Assembly (NCBI GenBank): GCA_964592475.1
Contig: CAZQEZ010000060.1
Coordinates: forward strand, 1 to 26,859
From: CAZQEZ01 sp964592475
GTDB taxonomy: Bacteria; Bacteroidota; Bacteroidia; Cytophagales; Cyclobacteriaceae
DNA length: 26,859 nucleotides
Direction of reading: 5' to 3'
The translations under genes were made by a program, and so were the position numbers. Every line of letters starts with the position of its first letter. The first letter of the stretch is position 1. The notes beneath the pieces are model-generated. The model ran no database searches and was not told where the DNA came from. It saw only the letters and a list, made by a program, of their open reading frames with translations. Of this stretch, positions 8,325-16,265 are shown one piece after another.

Positions 8325-8474
8325 ATGAAAAAGATCAAACGAATCAGTATTTAGGTTTTCTCGCTCTTGATATTTGTTACTTTTATAACCGGATGTAGCA
8401 ATAACCAGCAAGATAAGGACACGGAAGATGAAGAAATGATGGAAGGAATAATCATGAACCGCAAACATCCTTAA
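8325..8474 (+). pseudogene. Small lipoprotein gene interrupted by an in-frame TAG
   Basis: Starting at ATG 8325 the frame reads MKKIKRISI, then TAG at 8352-8354, then VFSLLIFVTFITGC and a short acidic tail (NNQQDKDTEDEE...), ending at TAA 8472. Read through the TAG, it is a textbook lipoprotein precursor: basic n-region, hydrophobic core, lipobox ITGC, and a charged low-complexity tail, about 49 residues in all. A single base change (for example TAT, CAG or AAG to TAG) would explain the break. No other good start lies downstream. Either this is a decayed entericidin-size lipoprotein or the N-terminal remnant of a larger one. A sequencing error is possible; stop-codon recoding is unlikely. Confidence 0.55.
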
Positions 8475-8706
8475 GAAATTACGTTTATAAAACATTAATC
8501 AGAATTAAACCTTCTTAAAGATTTATTTTCTAAAATGCATTTATCATTTAAAAGTAAAATTGATGAAAATGCCATTCAAATTATTTTTAGTCATTGTTCT
8601 AACATTATTTTTAATAAAATATTCCTGATCAATTCAATTTATAATAACGGTACATAGACTTCAATAAGTTCAATGCTCTTCACATTTATTGAAAGACTGG
8701 AATCAA

Positions 8707-8727
8707 ACTTTTTGTGACACAAAAAGT
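8707..8727. promoter_or_regulatory. 21-bp perfect palindrome before the carotenoid oxygenase start
   Basis: ACTTTTTGTG-A-CACAAAAAGT: two perfect 10-nt arms around one central A, ending 9 nt before the ATG at 8737. As DNA it looks like an operator for a dimeric repressor. As RNA it would form an 8-bp hairpin with a UGACA loop next to the start codon. A TTG at 8689 would put the palindrome inside the coding region, which argues for the ATG start. The regulator is not in the window. Confidence 0.55.
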
Positions 8728-8736
8728 AATGTATTT

Positions 8737-10173
8737 ATGAATGTACTTCAATCATATCTGGCTGCCACTAAAGCTGTAACCACTGAATATAAGAAAAAAC
8801 CATTGCAAAAAATAAAAGGGGAGATACCTGCTGGATTGAAGGGAATCCTGTTTCGTAATGGCAATGGAAACCATGAGCATATGGGTACTCCCTACGACCA
8901 TGTGTTTGATGGTGATGGCATGATCAACAAATTCGAAATTGATCAAAATGGTATTATTTATAGCAATGCATATGTAAAAACCAAAGAATTTCAGGAAGAA
9001 ATAAAAGCTGGCAAAATGCTTTACAGAAGTTTTGGCACCAACATTCCTGGCGGTTGGAAAAAAAATATAGGCAAACTTAGTTTTAAAAATGCCGCTAACA
9101 CTAATATAATTCAATTTGGGGGCAAAATGCTGGCACTCTGGGAAGGCGGCTGGCCACATGAGATTAATCCCGAAACGCTGGAAACTATTGGCCGATACAA
9201 CTATCAGGGTGTACTTCAAAATGACTTCAGCTTTATTGATAAAAAAGTGCAACCTGAATTACCGTTTTCTGCACATCCGAAATTTTTACCTGAACATGAT
9301 AAACTATTCAATTTTGGCACCTCTCCGGGAGGAATACCCCGCCTACTATTGTATGAAGTAACTAATGCAGGTAAAGCAACTATAGCCCAAGTAATAAAAT
9401 TGAAAAGACTTTCCTTTACCCACGATTTTGTAATCACAAATTCAGGAAAAAAAATATTCTTTCTTACGCCGGTATCCTTCAATATTTGGAAAACGCTATT
9501 GGGTACTGTTTCGCCGGTGGAGTCGCTGGATTTTAAGGAAAATAAACCTACCAGTATATTAATTGTAGACCAGGATAAAAAGCATTATTTACAATCTGAT
9601 TTTTGTTTCATATTTCACTTTCTCAACACCTATGAAGACAATGAAGGCAACATAATAGTAGATGCATTAAAAATGGATCATTTTCCGGATGCAGATTCCA
9701 ATAAAGAGGTTTTGAAAGGTGATGATAGAGCAATATTGCATGCAAAGCCGATTCGCTACATCTTAAATTTAAACACTAACAAAACCACCCAAGAACCATT
9801 AGCTGATATCGGTATGGAATTGCCAGCTGTACATCCTGATTTGCGGGGCAAGCCTTATCAATATGCCTATGGCATAGCTTACACTAAACCCAAGTCGCAT
9901 AGCTTACTGGAAGAAATTGTAAAACTTGATGTAAAAAATAAATCTTTTGAAAGTATTGAATTTTCCGAAGGTATCCCCGGCGAACCAGTATTTGTGCCAA
10001 AGCACGAAGCTAAGGCAGAAGATGATGGCTGGCTATTATTTACCCGTTATCAAGCGAAATCTAATCAAACTATTTTTACCATAGCAGAGGCAAAGGATTT
10101 ATTTATCTTATATGAAGCTGCTTTGCCACACAATGTTCCGATAGGTTTCCATGGCACATGGTTGCCATCATAA
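8737..10173 (+). CDS. Carotenoid cleavage oxygenase (RPE65/CCD family)
   Basis: A 478-residue non-haem iron dioxygenase of the carotenoid-oxygenase family, which cleaves carotenoids, apocarotenoids or related stilbenoids at a double bond. The four iron-ligand histidines are present (numbering from the ATG): H180 (FSAHPKF), H229 (FTHDFVIT), H294 (IFHFLNTYED) and H472 (GFHGTW). Further signatures are LFRNGNGNHEH, HVFDGDGMIN and ALWEGGWPHEINPETLETIG. No signal peptide is seen, so it should be cytoplasmic or membrane-associated. I chose the ATG at 8737 over a TTG 48 nt upstream because the family N-terminus fits and the palindrome 8707-8727 then remains noncoding. It stands alone; no carotenoid synthesis gene is adjacent. 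The substrate cannot be inferred. Confidence 0.93.
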   Translation: MNVLQSYLAATKAVTTEYKKKPLQKIKGEIPAGLKGILFRNGNGNHEHMGTPYDHVFDGDGMINKFEIDQNGIIYSNAYVKTKEFQEEIKAGKMLYRSFGTNIPGGWKKNIGKLSFKNAANTNIIQFGGKMLALWEGGWPHEINPETLETIGRYNYQGVLQNDFSFIDKKVQPELPFSAHPKFLPEHDKLFNFGTSPGGIPRLLLYEVTNAGKATIAQVIKLKRLSFTHDFVITNSGKKIFFLTPVSFNIWKTLLGTVSPVESLDFKENKPTSILIVDQDKKHYLQSDFCFIFHFLNTYEDNEGNIIVDALKMDHFPDADSNKEVLKGDDRAILHAKPIRYILNLNTNKTTQEPLADIGMELPAVHPDLRGKPYQYAYGIAYTKPKSHSLLEEIVKLDVKNKSFESIEFSEGIPGEPVFVPKHEAKAEDDGWLLFTRYQAKSNQTIFTIAEAKDLFILYEAALPHNVPIGFHGTWLPS

Positions 10174-10236
10174 TTATGAGTTTTTTGTTACCCAATTATT
10201 TTCAATAGATCGTATGTGCTTATCCAATTATTGCAA

Positions 10237-10557
10237 TTATTCTGTCTGATGAGCCGGTATAAACTTTAGCTTATTATATAAAAATACGGCCAGAAAAGAA
10301 AATAATACCAGAGCCACTGCAATAACAATACCAATACCAAGAATTATTTTATGATTATAAAACAATGGCAGAGCAATAAAAACGGCCAATGGACCTGAAA
10401 AAGCGCCAAATATTGCTCCTATTTTTTGATATTGAGACTGCATTGGTTTATTGGTAAATCCACAATGATTGCAGGTGATTTTGGTGCTTAAATTTACCCA
10501 TAACGCTTTTTTCCAGCTCACTTTCTTTTGACAATTGCAACAAGTAAATGCTTCCAT
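10237..10557 (-). CDS. Zinc-ribbon membrane protein with paired CxxC motifs
   Basis: A 106-residue protein. The N-terminal 35 residues form a zinc ribbon with C6xxC9 and C29xxC32 (an additional C7 is present), 19 residues apart, close to the 'CXXC-20-CXXC' type small proteins annotated in Bacteroidota and Firmicutes (TIGR04104-like). Two hydrophobic helices follow (about 46-67, IGAIFGAFSGPLAVFIALPL, and 72-93, ILGIGIVIAVALVLFSFLAV). The zinc domain should therefore sit at the cytoplasmic face of the inner membrane. Function is unknown. It is convergent with the carotenoid oxygenase gene, 63 nt away, and diverges from the glycan operon. Confidence 0.8.
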   Translation of the reverse strand: MEAFTCCNCQKKVSWKKALWVNLSTKITCNHCGFTNKPMQSQYQKIGAIFGAFSGPLAVFIALPLFYNHKIILGIGIVIAVALVLFSFLAVFLYNKLKFIPAHQTE

Positions 10558-10743
10558 TTATTAATCTTTTTAGCGTTAAACACATTTTGATACTGATCTA
10601 CCATCTGCTTAGGCGCTTTCTGATTTAGGGTTTACCCCAAATTTTTTTCAATTACTAAAATATGAAATTCATTAAAGTTTTACAATAATTAATTATTGTT
10701 CAAAACATTTACTGCTAATCACACCAATTTACTCGATTGTTTT

Positions 10744-10776
10744 TTTGTAGCCTTAGTCCCATTTTCCCTATTTTTG
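10744..10776 (+). promoter_or_regulatory. Bacteroidota-type promoter of the glycan operon
   Basis: TTTG (10744-10747), a 21-nt spacer and TATTTTTG (10769-10776) match the Bacteroidota sigma-ABfr consensus TTTG-N17-23-TAnnTTTG. Transcription would start near 10783, about 15 nt before the ATG, so the leader is very short. Confidence 0.6.
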
Positions 10777-10796
10777 TCTTGTATCATTAGCCAACT

Positions 10797-12017
10797 ATGA
10801 AAATTCTTGTTTTAAGCCAGGTATTTTATCCCGATAATGTGGCGGTGTCCTTATTCATGTCAGATTTAAGTGAACAACTGGTGAAAAACGGGCATGAGGT
10901 AAAAGTATTGGCAGGCCAATACAATTATGAGAATTCCTCTATTAAGTATCCCCGAACGGAAATATGGCGAAATGTAAAAATAGGCAGACTGCCTAATACC
11001 GGTATGGGCAAAAAAAGCAACCTTAGCCGGATGATAGATTTTTTAAGTTTTAATTTTTTAATCCTTGTCCGTTTATTAAGATTAAATAAAAAAGACTATG
11101 ATTTAGTCATTAGCACCACGGTGCCTCCTATGCTCTCCTTTTTTGTTTCATTAATAGCAAAATCTAAGAGGATGAAATTTTGCTACTGGGCTATGGACTT
11201 GCAACCCGAACTATCCATCAGTGCCGGCTTGGTAAACCCCAATTCTCTTGGGGCAAAACTACTAAGCCGTATGGGCGATAGAGTATTCAAAAAAGCTGAC
11301 CACATTTTTGCATTGGACAAATACATGCTGAAACATATAATAAAAAGAGGGGGACGTCCGGATAAAATTAGCATTTCACAACTTTGGCCGATTATGGACA
11401 AGCGCGATACCGCTTCACGATTACAAAATAAGTTTAGAATGCAACATCAGTGGCATGATAAGCTGATTATCATGTATTCTGGCAATCATTCGTTGGTGCA
11501 CCCACTTGATACTCTTTTAGAAGCCGCTTTACAATTGCGCTATCGCAACGACATTTTATTTACTTTTATTGGTGGAGGCATTCGTAAAGCTGATGTTACC
11601 GATTTTAAAATAAAAAATAAATTAAACAACATCGTTCAGCTACCTTTCCAACCGCGCGAAAATGTGCACGTTAGTTTGAGTGCAGCAGACATGCAGGTAG
11701 TTTTGATGGGCAATGAACAAGTGGGTTTTACGCATCCCAATAAAATATATGGAGCACTTTTTCTGGGCAAACCAATATTGTACGTGGGGCCTACACCCAG
11801 CCACGTTACTGATCAATTGCAAAAGATAGCTGATAATATTTTGGTAGATCATGGCGAGAGCAAGTTACTGGCCAATCAAATAACCGAACTGGCAAATAAT
11901 CCTGAAAGATTGGATAAAATTGGCAATCGTAACCTGAAATTTGCTAAAAAACATTTAAACCCTGACTCACTAAAGGAGAATTTTGTGCAAAAAATAGAAT
12001 CATTGTTTCAAATATGA
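10797..12017 (+). CDS. WbuB-like GT4 glycosyltransferase
   Basis: A 406-residue GT-B fold glycosyltransferase with a membrane-associated N-terminal half (FLSFNFLILVRLLRL; MLSFFVSLIAKS). The N-terminus ILVLSQVFYPDNVAVS and the linker IMYSGNHSLVHPLDTLLEAA are typical of the WbuB family, as is the donor-site stretch HPNKIYGALFLGKPILYVG near residue 310. WbuB-type enzymes add the second sugar (for example FucNAc) to an undecaprenyl-linked N-acetyl-hexosamine. It is first in a three-gene operon: its stop overlaps the next start by 4 nt, and a good promoter lies just upstream. The exact donor and acceptor cannot be read from sequence; the third gene implies that the acceptor is undecaprenyl-PP-HexNAc. 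Confidence 0.88.
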   Translation: MKILVLSQVFYPDNVAVSLFMSDLSEQLVKNGHEVKVLAGQYNYENSSIKYPRTEIWRNVKIGRLPNTGMGKKSNLSRMIDFLSFNFLILVRLLRLNKKDYDLVISTTVPPMLSFFVSLIAKSKRMKFCYWAMDLQPELSISAGLVNPNSLGAKLLSRMGDRVFKKADHIFALDKYMLKHIIKRGGRPDKISISQLWPIMDKRDTASRLQNKFRMQHQWHDKLIIMYSGNHSLVHPLDTLLEAALQLRYRNDILFTFIGGGIRKADVTDFKIKNKLNNIVQLPFQPRENVHVSLSAADMQVVLMGNEQVGFTHPNKIYGALFLGKPILYVGPTPSHVTDQLQKIADNILVDHGESKLLANQITELANNPERLDKIGNRNLKFAKKHLNPDSLKENFVQKIESLFQI

Positions 12018-12964
12018 AAAAAATAGCCATTGCCGGAATTACGGGGTTTGTGGGAACCAACTTCACCCGCTTTTTAAATAAGCATACCAATTGGAAGGTT
12101 TATGGCCTGGTAAGAAACACAAAAACGAGTAAACTTGATAACTTGCAAGTAGAAGGCTTGCTCGCCAGTAATGATTACAAAAAACTACGAGATTTACAAC
12201 CGGATGTAATTGTACAGCTGGCTGGCAGGGCCCACGATCTAAAAAACATTAGCATCGAAAAAGACTACTTCGAGGTAAATTATAACTACACGGTGAAGCT
12301 TTTTGAGCAATTTCAAAAATTGCCTGGCGGAAAATTTATTTTTATGAGTACCGTGAAAGCAGCCGCCGACAAGGTGGAAAACATACTTACAGAAGAAGTT
12401 GAACCCGCGCCGGCTACTGTTTATGGCAAATCTAAATTAGCCGCTGAAAAACACTTACTCAAGGAAAACTTACCACCAACTCATCAATTATATGTGGCCA
12501 GGCCCTGCATGATTCATGGGCCAGGCAATAAAGGTAATTTAAACCTACTTTATCAGTTCGTAAAAAAAGGCCTGCCCTATCCACTAGCAGCTTATGAAAA
12601 CAGGCGTTCTTTTATACATGTTGATAATCTTGCCTTTGCTTTGCAAATCATCATTGAAAAGGACATAGCACCGGGAGTTTATAACTTGGCCGACACTGAA
12701 GATCTTTCTACCAATGAGCTCATTGACTTGATTGGAACTGCAATTAATAAAAACGTAAAAAAATGGTCGATATCTCCTGCAATCGTACGCAATATTGCAC
12801 GGGCAGGTGATTATTTACCCTTTCCCCTTAACAGTGAACGATTGCAAAAGCTTACTGAAAACTACCAGGTTTCCAATCAAAAATTAATTGCAGCATTAGG
12901 CAACAATTTCCCCCTCTCGTCAAGAGAAGGTATAATAAAAACAATCAAAACATTTGAAAAATAA
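12014..12964 (+). CDS. SDR-family NAD(P)-dependent sugar-nucleotide epimerase/reductase
   Basis: A 316-residue extended SDR enzyme. It has the Rossmann GITGFVG (residues 8-14), the conserved LAGRAHD after the fourth strand, S112/T113 in FMSTVKAA, and the catalytic Y137-x-x-x-K141 in VYGKSK. The C-terminal part (RRSFIHVDNLA, GVYNLADTEDLSTNELI) is the sugar-nucleotide domain. Between a WbuB-like transferase and a WbpL-like enzyme, its best guess is the 4-ketoreductase that makes UDP-QuiNAc or UDP-FucNAc (as described for WbpV/WreQ), or a UDP-hexosamine 4-epimerase. It overlaps the upstream gene by 4 nt (ATGA) and the downstream gene by 1 nt (TAATG), so translation should be coupled. The choice of reaction is an inference from context. 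Confidence 0.88.
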   Translation: MKKIAIAGITGFVGTNFTRFLNKHTNWKVYGLVRNTKTSKLDNLQVEGLLASNDYKKLRDLQPDVIVQLAGRAHDLKNISIEKDYFEVNYNYTVKLFEQFQKLPGGKFIFMSTVKAAADKVENILTEEVEPAPATVYGKSKLAAEKHLLKENLPPTHQLYVARPCMIHGPGNKGNLNLLYQFVKKGLPYPLAAYENRRSFIHVDNLAFALQIIIEKDIAPGVYNLADTEDLSTNELIDLIGTAINKNVKKWSISPAIVRNIARAGDYLPFPLNSERLQKLTENYQVSNQKLIAALGNNFPLSSREGIIKTIKTFEK

Positions 12965-13977
12965 TGGCAGACCTAATTATTCCAATCATTGCTTTTACCA
13001 CTTTACTATTTGCTGCATTAACTACGCGAATATTAATTGGTTTTTTGCGCAAACGAGGAATCATCGACATACCCAATAAGCGATCTTCTCATAACGTGCC
13101 CACTCCAAGAGGTGGAGGTCTGGCTATTATTCTGGCATTTTTACTAGCTTCCCTGGCAATGCTTTATTTTAAGCCGATAGAAGATTTGCCAGGTATTTCA
13201 TTTTGGATAGGTTTGGTACTAGTAGCTATTACCAGTTTGATAGATGACAGGCTTGATCTTCCTGTTTACATGCGATTTAGCCTTCACCTGGCAGCTGCCA
13301 CTTTTGTAAGCTTAGCAACCGGCGGATTTCAAAAATTTCCATTACCCGAACCATACAATTTTGAATTAGGCATATTTAATCATCCACTTACTATATTTTG
13401 GATATTAGCGGTTTTAAATATTTATAATTTTCTGGATGGAATTGATGGCTATGCCGCAGTGCAAGGGTTAGTTGCATGTATTGGTATTGCTCTTCTCAAT
13501 CCATTGGGTATGGGTTTCGATCTATCTATCTTCTTGGCAGCCGCCATTGCCGGTTTCCTGATATACAATTGGCACCCGGCCAAAATATTTATGGGCGATA
13601 TAGGCAGTGCATCTCTGGGATTTATTTTTGCTAGTTTGCCATTATATTTCACACATGTGCAAGTTAATATTGGAGTATTTTCTATGGGTATATTTCTATG
13701 GTTTTTTCTGGCCGATGGAGCGTTCACCATCATACGGCGGATACTTAAAGGAGAAAAAATTTGGGTTGCCCATCGCTCTCATGTATATCAGCGGTTAGTA
13801 ATCAAAGGATATTCTCATTCCACGGTCACTTTTTCCATTATGCTTACTGGATTGATATTGGTGCTGGTTCACGTTATGCTTTACCACTTTTTTCCTGATT
13901 ATATATTAATAAGTGTAGGGCTTGGCATCTTATTTTTTCTACTATTGATATTGTTTAATAATAGTAAAAAAGTTTAA
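12964..13977 (+). CDS. WecA/WbpL-like undecaprenyl-phosphate HexNAc-1-phosphate transferase
   Basis: A 337-residue integral membrane enzyme of the polyprenyl-phosphate GlcNAc-1-P transferase superfamily (MraY/WecA/WbpL), with about ten hydrophobic helices. Catalytic landmarks are DIPNKRSSHNVPTPRGGG (35-52), D94-D95 in LIDDRLDLP, NFLDGIDGYA (155-164), FMGDIGSASLGF (209-220) and the cytoplasmic AHRSHVYQR loop. It transfers a sugar-1-phosphate from a UDP-HexNAc to undecaprenyl phosphate, starting O-antigen or capsule/EPS repeat synthesis. It is last in the operon and should supply the acceptor for the WbuB-like transferase. The MraY-specific motifs and length are absent, so it is not the peptidoglycan enzyme. 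Confidence 0.92.
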   Translation: MADLIIPIIAFTTLLFAALTTRILIGFLRKRGIIDIPNKRSSHNVPTPRGGGLAIILAFLLASLAMLYFKPIEDLPGISFWIGLVLVAITSLIDDRLDLPVYMRFSLHLAAATFVSLATGGFQKFPLPEPYNFELGIFNHPLTIFWILAVLNIYNFLDGIDGYAAVQGLVACIGIALLNPLGMGFDLSIFLAAAIAGFLIYNWHPAKIFMGDIGSASLGFIFASLPLYFTHVQVNIGVFSMGIFLWFFLADGAFTIIRRILKGEKIWVAHRSHVYQRLVIKGYSHSTVTFSIMLTGLILVLVHVMLYHFFPDYILISVGLGILFFLLLILFNNSKKV

Positions 13978-14223
13978 TCTAATTAATTATAATTATTACA
14001 ACTTGAAAAAATCAACGATACCACAATAGTACAATTAAGCATTTCAATAATACAATTTATTTTTTATTTATGACCATTTTTGATTATAAAAGCATAATTC
14101 TGCATTAGATAATTACTTGTAAAACATACCCTATAAGCACCCTATCCACTTACCATTTTGCAATAAAGAATATACATAAGCACAACAACTAGCTTCATTT
14201 TTATTAATCTAAATTGATTAGAG

Positions 14224-15114
14224 ATGAAGAATTTATTTAGCATTTTTATTATTTTTCTTTTTTTTGGCTGCGTGGAAGAGCCTACTCCAACAGTGGAAAA
14301 AGAAGACATAAGTTTAGCAAGTGTAAACTTTTCCGGTTCGGGTTATAATTCAGACGGTGAAAGACTTCAAAAACATGATTTAACGGGCATATTTCTAACC
14401 GTGGAAATGATCAGAATCAAAGGAGATGAAGGATGGCTTGATATACCTGCAGATTATCCGTTTGTGATTGATTTAGTATCTATATCAGATTCAGAAAGTT
14501 TTTTAAATGCTTTCAGTATTGAACCTGGAAGTTATTCGGAAATAAGATTAATAGTAGCCAGTGAGAATAATGACGTGGTAGTAGAGGGAAAAGGAAATTA
14601 TGTAAAAAAAGAAAATGGATTTATTTACCCTTTAAAAGTTCCGAGTGGTTCTTCATCTGGTTTTAAAATTAAAGGCGCATTTACGATTGAGCTGAACAAA
14701 ACTTATAAACTATCGCTGGATTTTGATATTGATGAATCTATCGTGCAATTGGGCAATAAAGATGAGTATTTATTGAAACCTACAGTACAGCTTAAAGTGG
14801 AAGAAAATTTTGGTTTTATTCATGGCACACTTGTCGAATCCGTACCTATTGGAACCTATGAAATAATAGTATATGAAAACGGAAGATTTTCAACTTCAGA
14901 AATATTGAACAATGCAGGTCCTTATTTTGAAAATGCACTTACCAGGACTTTTGTAAATGACATGCGCACTTTTATAGTTCCCAACCTGGAACCAGGCAAG
15001 TACGATATTTATATAGCATTGCATGCTAATAATAAACCACCAGCTTTGACTGACCACCTTTTTATAGGTCTTAAGGTAGAGAAAGGTAAAATACTTATGC
15101 TGGAAGTAAATTAA
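14224..15114 (+). CDS. DUF4382-type lipoprotein
   Basis: A 296-residue predicted lipoprotein: basic n-terminus, hydrophobic FSIFIIFLFF, lipobox FFGC with C16. Residues about 25-190 match the DUF4382 pattern (a beta-rich domain with LTGIFLTVEMIRIKG, SIEPGSYSEIRLIV and KLSLDFDIDESIV). The C-terminal part (about 195-296) looks like a second small beta-sandwich with YEIIVYENG and LEPGKYDIYIALH, as in carboxypeptidase-regulatory-like folds. The molecular function of DUF4382 is unknown; a cell-envelope location is likely. It is monocistronic, 246 nt after the glycan operon, and ends at a perfect terminator. Confidence 0.85.
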   Translation: MKNLFSIFIIFLFFGCVEEPTPTVEKEDISLASVNFSGSGYNSDGERLQKHDLTGIFLTVEMIRIKGDEGWLDIPADYPFVIDLVSISDSESFLNAFSIEPGSYSEIRLIVASENNDVVVEGKGNYVKKENGFIYPLKVPSGSSSGFKIKGAFTIELNKTYKLSLDFDIDESIVQLGNKDEYLLKPTVQLKVEENFGFIHGTLVESVPIGTYEIIVYENGRFSTSEILNNAGPYFENALTRTFVNDMRTFIVPNLEPGKYDIYIALHANNKPPALTDHLFIGLKVEKGKILMLEVN

Positions 15115-15146
15115 GTTAGAATAATAAAGCAATAATTATATTCTTC

Positions 15147-15179
15147 AAAAGCCTATTCCTCTGTGAGGAATAGGCTTTT
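15147..15179. terminator. Perfect bidirectional terminator between the DUF4382 gene and prfB
   Basis: A 15-bp perfect stem (15147-15161 with 15165-15179, core GCCTATTCCTC) and a TGT loop, with A-run and T-run at opposite ends. It can stop transcription of both convergent genes. It lies 32 nt after the plus-strand stop and 8 nt past the prfB stop. Confidence 0.9.
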
Positions 15180-15187
15180 TTTATCAT

Positions 15188-16265
15188 TTATTGCTCCATT
15201 AAGAATGCTTTTATAAAATCATCAAGGTCACCATCTAGCACATTTTGTACATCTGTTCGTTCTACACTAGTACGGTTATCTTTTATTAACTTATAAGGAT
15301 GCAAAACATAATTTCTAATCTGAGAGCCAAAGTCAATCCTTTTCTTTGAGTTTTCTACTTCAGTCCTTTTCTCATTTCTTTTTTGTATCTCAAGTTGATA
15401 AAGCTTAGATTTAAGCATTTTGAGTGCTTTTTCTTTATTTTGATTTTGAGATCTTTCTTGCTGGCACTCAATTACTAATTCGGAGGGTGCATGCCGAAGT
15501 CGCACAGCTGTTTCAACTTTATTTACATTTTGACCGCCGGCTCCGCCCGCTCTATAGGTTTCCCAGGTAATATCAGCAGTGTTTATTTCCACATTTATAC
15601 TATCATCTACTACCGGATAGGCAAAAATGGAAGCAAAAGAAGTATGGCGCCGTCCACCACTATCAAATGGTGAAATTCTAACCAATCTGTGCACGCCAAT
15701 TTCCGACTTTAAGTAGCCATAGGCAAAGTCGCCTTCAATCTCTAAGGAGGCATATTTAAGACCGGCTGTATCTCCCGGTTGATAGCTTACTTGCTTTACT
15801 TTATATCCATTGCTTTCACCCCACATAATGTACATGCGCATCAGCATTTCGGCCCAATCCTGGCTTTCAGTACCTCCCGCGCCAGGGTTTATTTCTATTA
15901 TTGCATTTAGTTGGTCTTCTTCATTGCTCAGCATTTTCTTAAGTTCCAATGCTTCCAGCTGCTTTTCTACATTTTTGTATTCCTTTTTAATGTCCTCTTC
16001 ACTTACTTCATCATCTTCATAAAAATCATACAAGGCTTCTAAATCATCATAAGATTGAGATAGTTTCTCAAAGCTATCTGTCCAGGCTTTTTTAGATTTT
16101 ATGGTTTTTAGAATACTCTCTGCTTTTTTCGTGTCATCCCAAAAGCCGGGCTGGGTGGTGAGCAGTTCCTCCTCTTTTATTTCTTCTACTTTGGCATCAA
16201 AGTCAAAGATACCTCCTCAAGGCTGAAACACGAGCCTTTAAATCCTTCATTTGTTCTCTTGTCAT
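15188..16265 (-). CDS. prfB: Peptide chain release factor 2, with programmed +1 frameshift
   Basis: RF2 recognises UAA and UGA and releases the finished peptide. The zero frame starts at ATG 16265 (MTREQMKDLKARVSALRRYL) and meets UGA at 16205-16203. The slippery site CTT-TGA-C (16208-16202) with AGGAGG (16217-16212) three nt before CTT matches the E. coli arrangement. A +1 shift joins it to the long frame (DFDAKVEEIKEEELL...), giving 358 residues, the usual RF2 size. The GGQ loop is present (AGGAGGQNVNKVETAV), the anticodon-like tripeptide is SPF (ISPFDSGGRRHTSF), and GSGGTEAQDW corresponds to GAGGTESQDW. Low RF2 leads to slow termination at UGA, more shifting and more RF2. The start overlaps the upstream gene's stop by 4 nt (ATGA). 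Confidence 0.96.
16202..16217 (-). promoter_or_regulatory. prfB recoding site: internal SD plus slippery CTT-TGA-C
   Basis: Minus-strand sequence AGGAGG-TAT-CTT-TGA-C. The AGGAGG pairs with the anti-SD of 16S rRNA at the short distance that strains the ribosome forwards, and the P-site tRNA-Leu slips from CUU to UUU. It autoregulates RF2 level. Such a strong SD is otherwise scarce in this window. Confidence 0.95.

Larger units (their letters stand above)
8155..8736. other. 582-nt divergent region between sulfatase and carotenoid oxygenase genes
   Basis: Apart from the sulfatase-side palindrome (8184-8197), the interrupted lipoprotein frame (8325-8474) and the 21-bp palindrome (8707-8727), I see only AT-rich DNA with no intact gene and no exact TAnnTTTG box. 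Confidence 0.5.

Noticed and set aside
8689..8736. TTG start 48 nt upstream for the carotenoid oxygenase
   Set aside because: The extra 16 residues do not fit the family N-terminus and the frame would run through the perfect 21-bp palindrome.
8400..10600. CRISPR array, insertion sequence or phage genes anywhere in the window
   Set aside because: No regularly spaced direct repeats, transposase or integrase frames, target-site duplications or phage structural genes are visible on either strand across the whole window.
15188..16033. A stand-alone 281-residue release factor starting at MYDFYEDD
   Set aside because: The N-terminal domain of RF2 is encoded upstream in two frames joined by the programmed +1 shift; the short form is an artefact of frame-limited calling.
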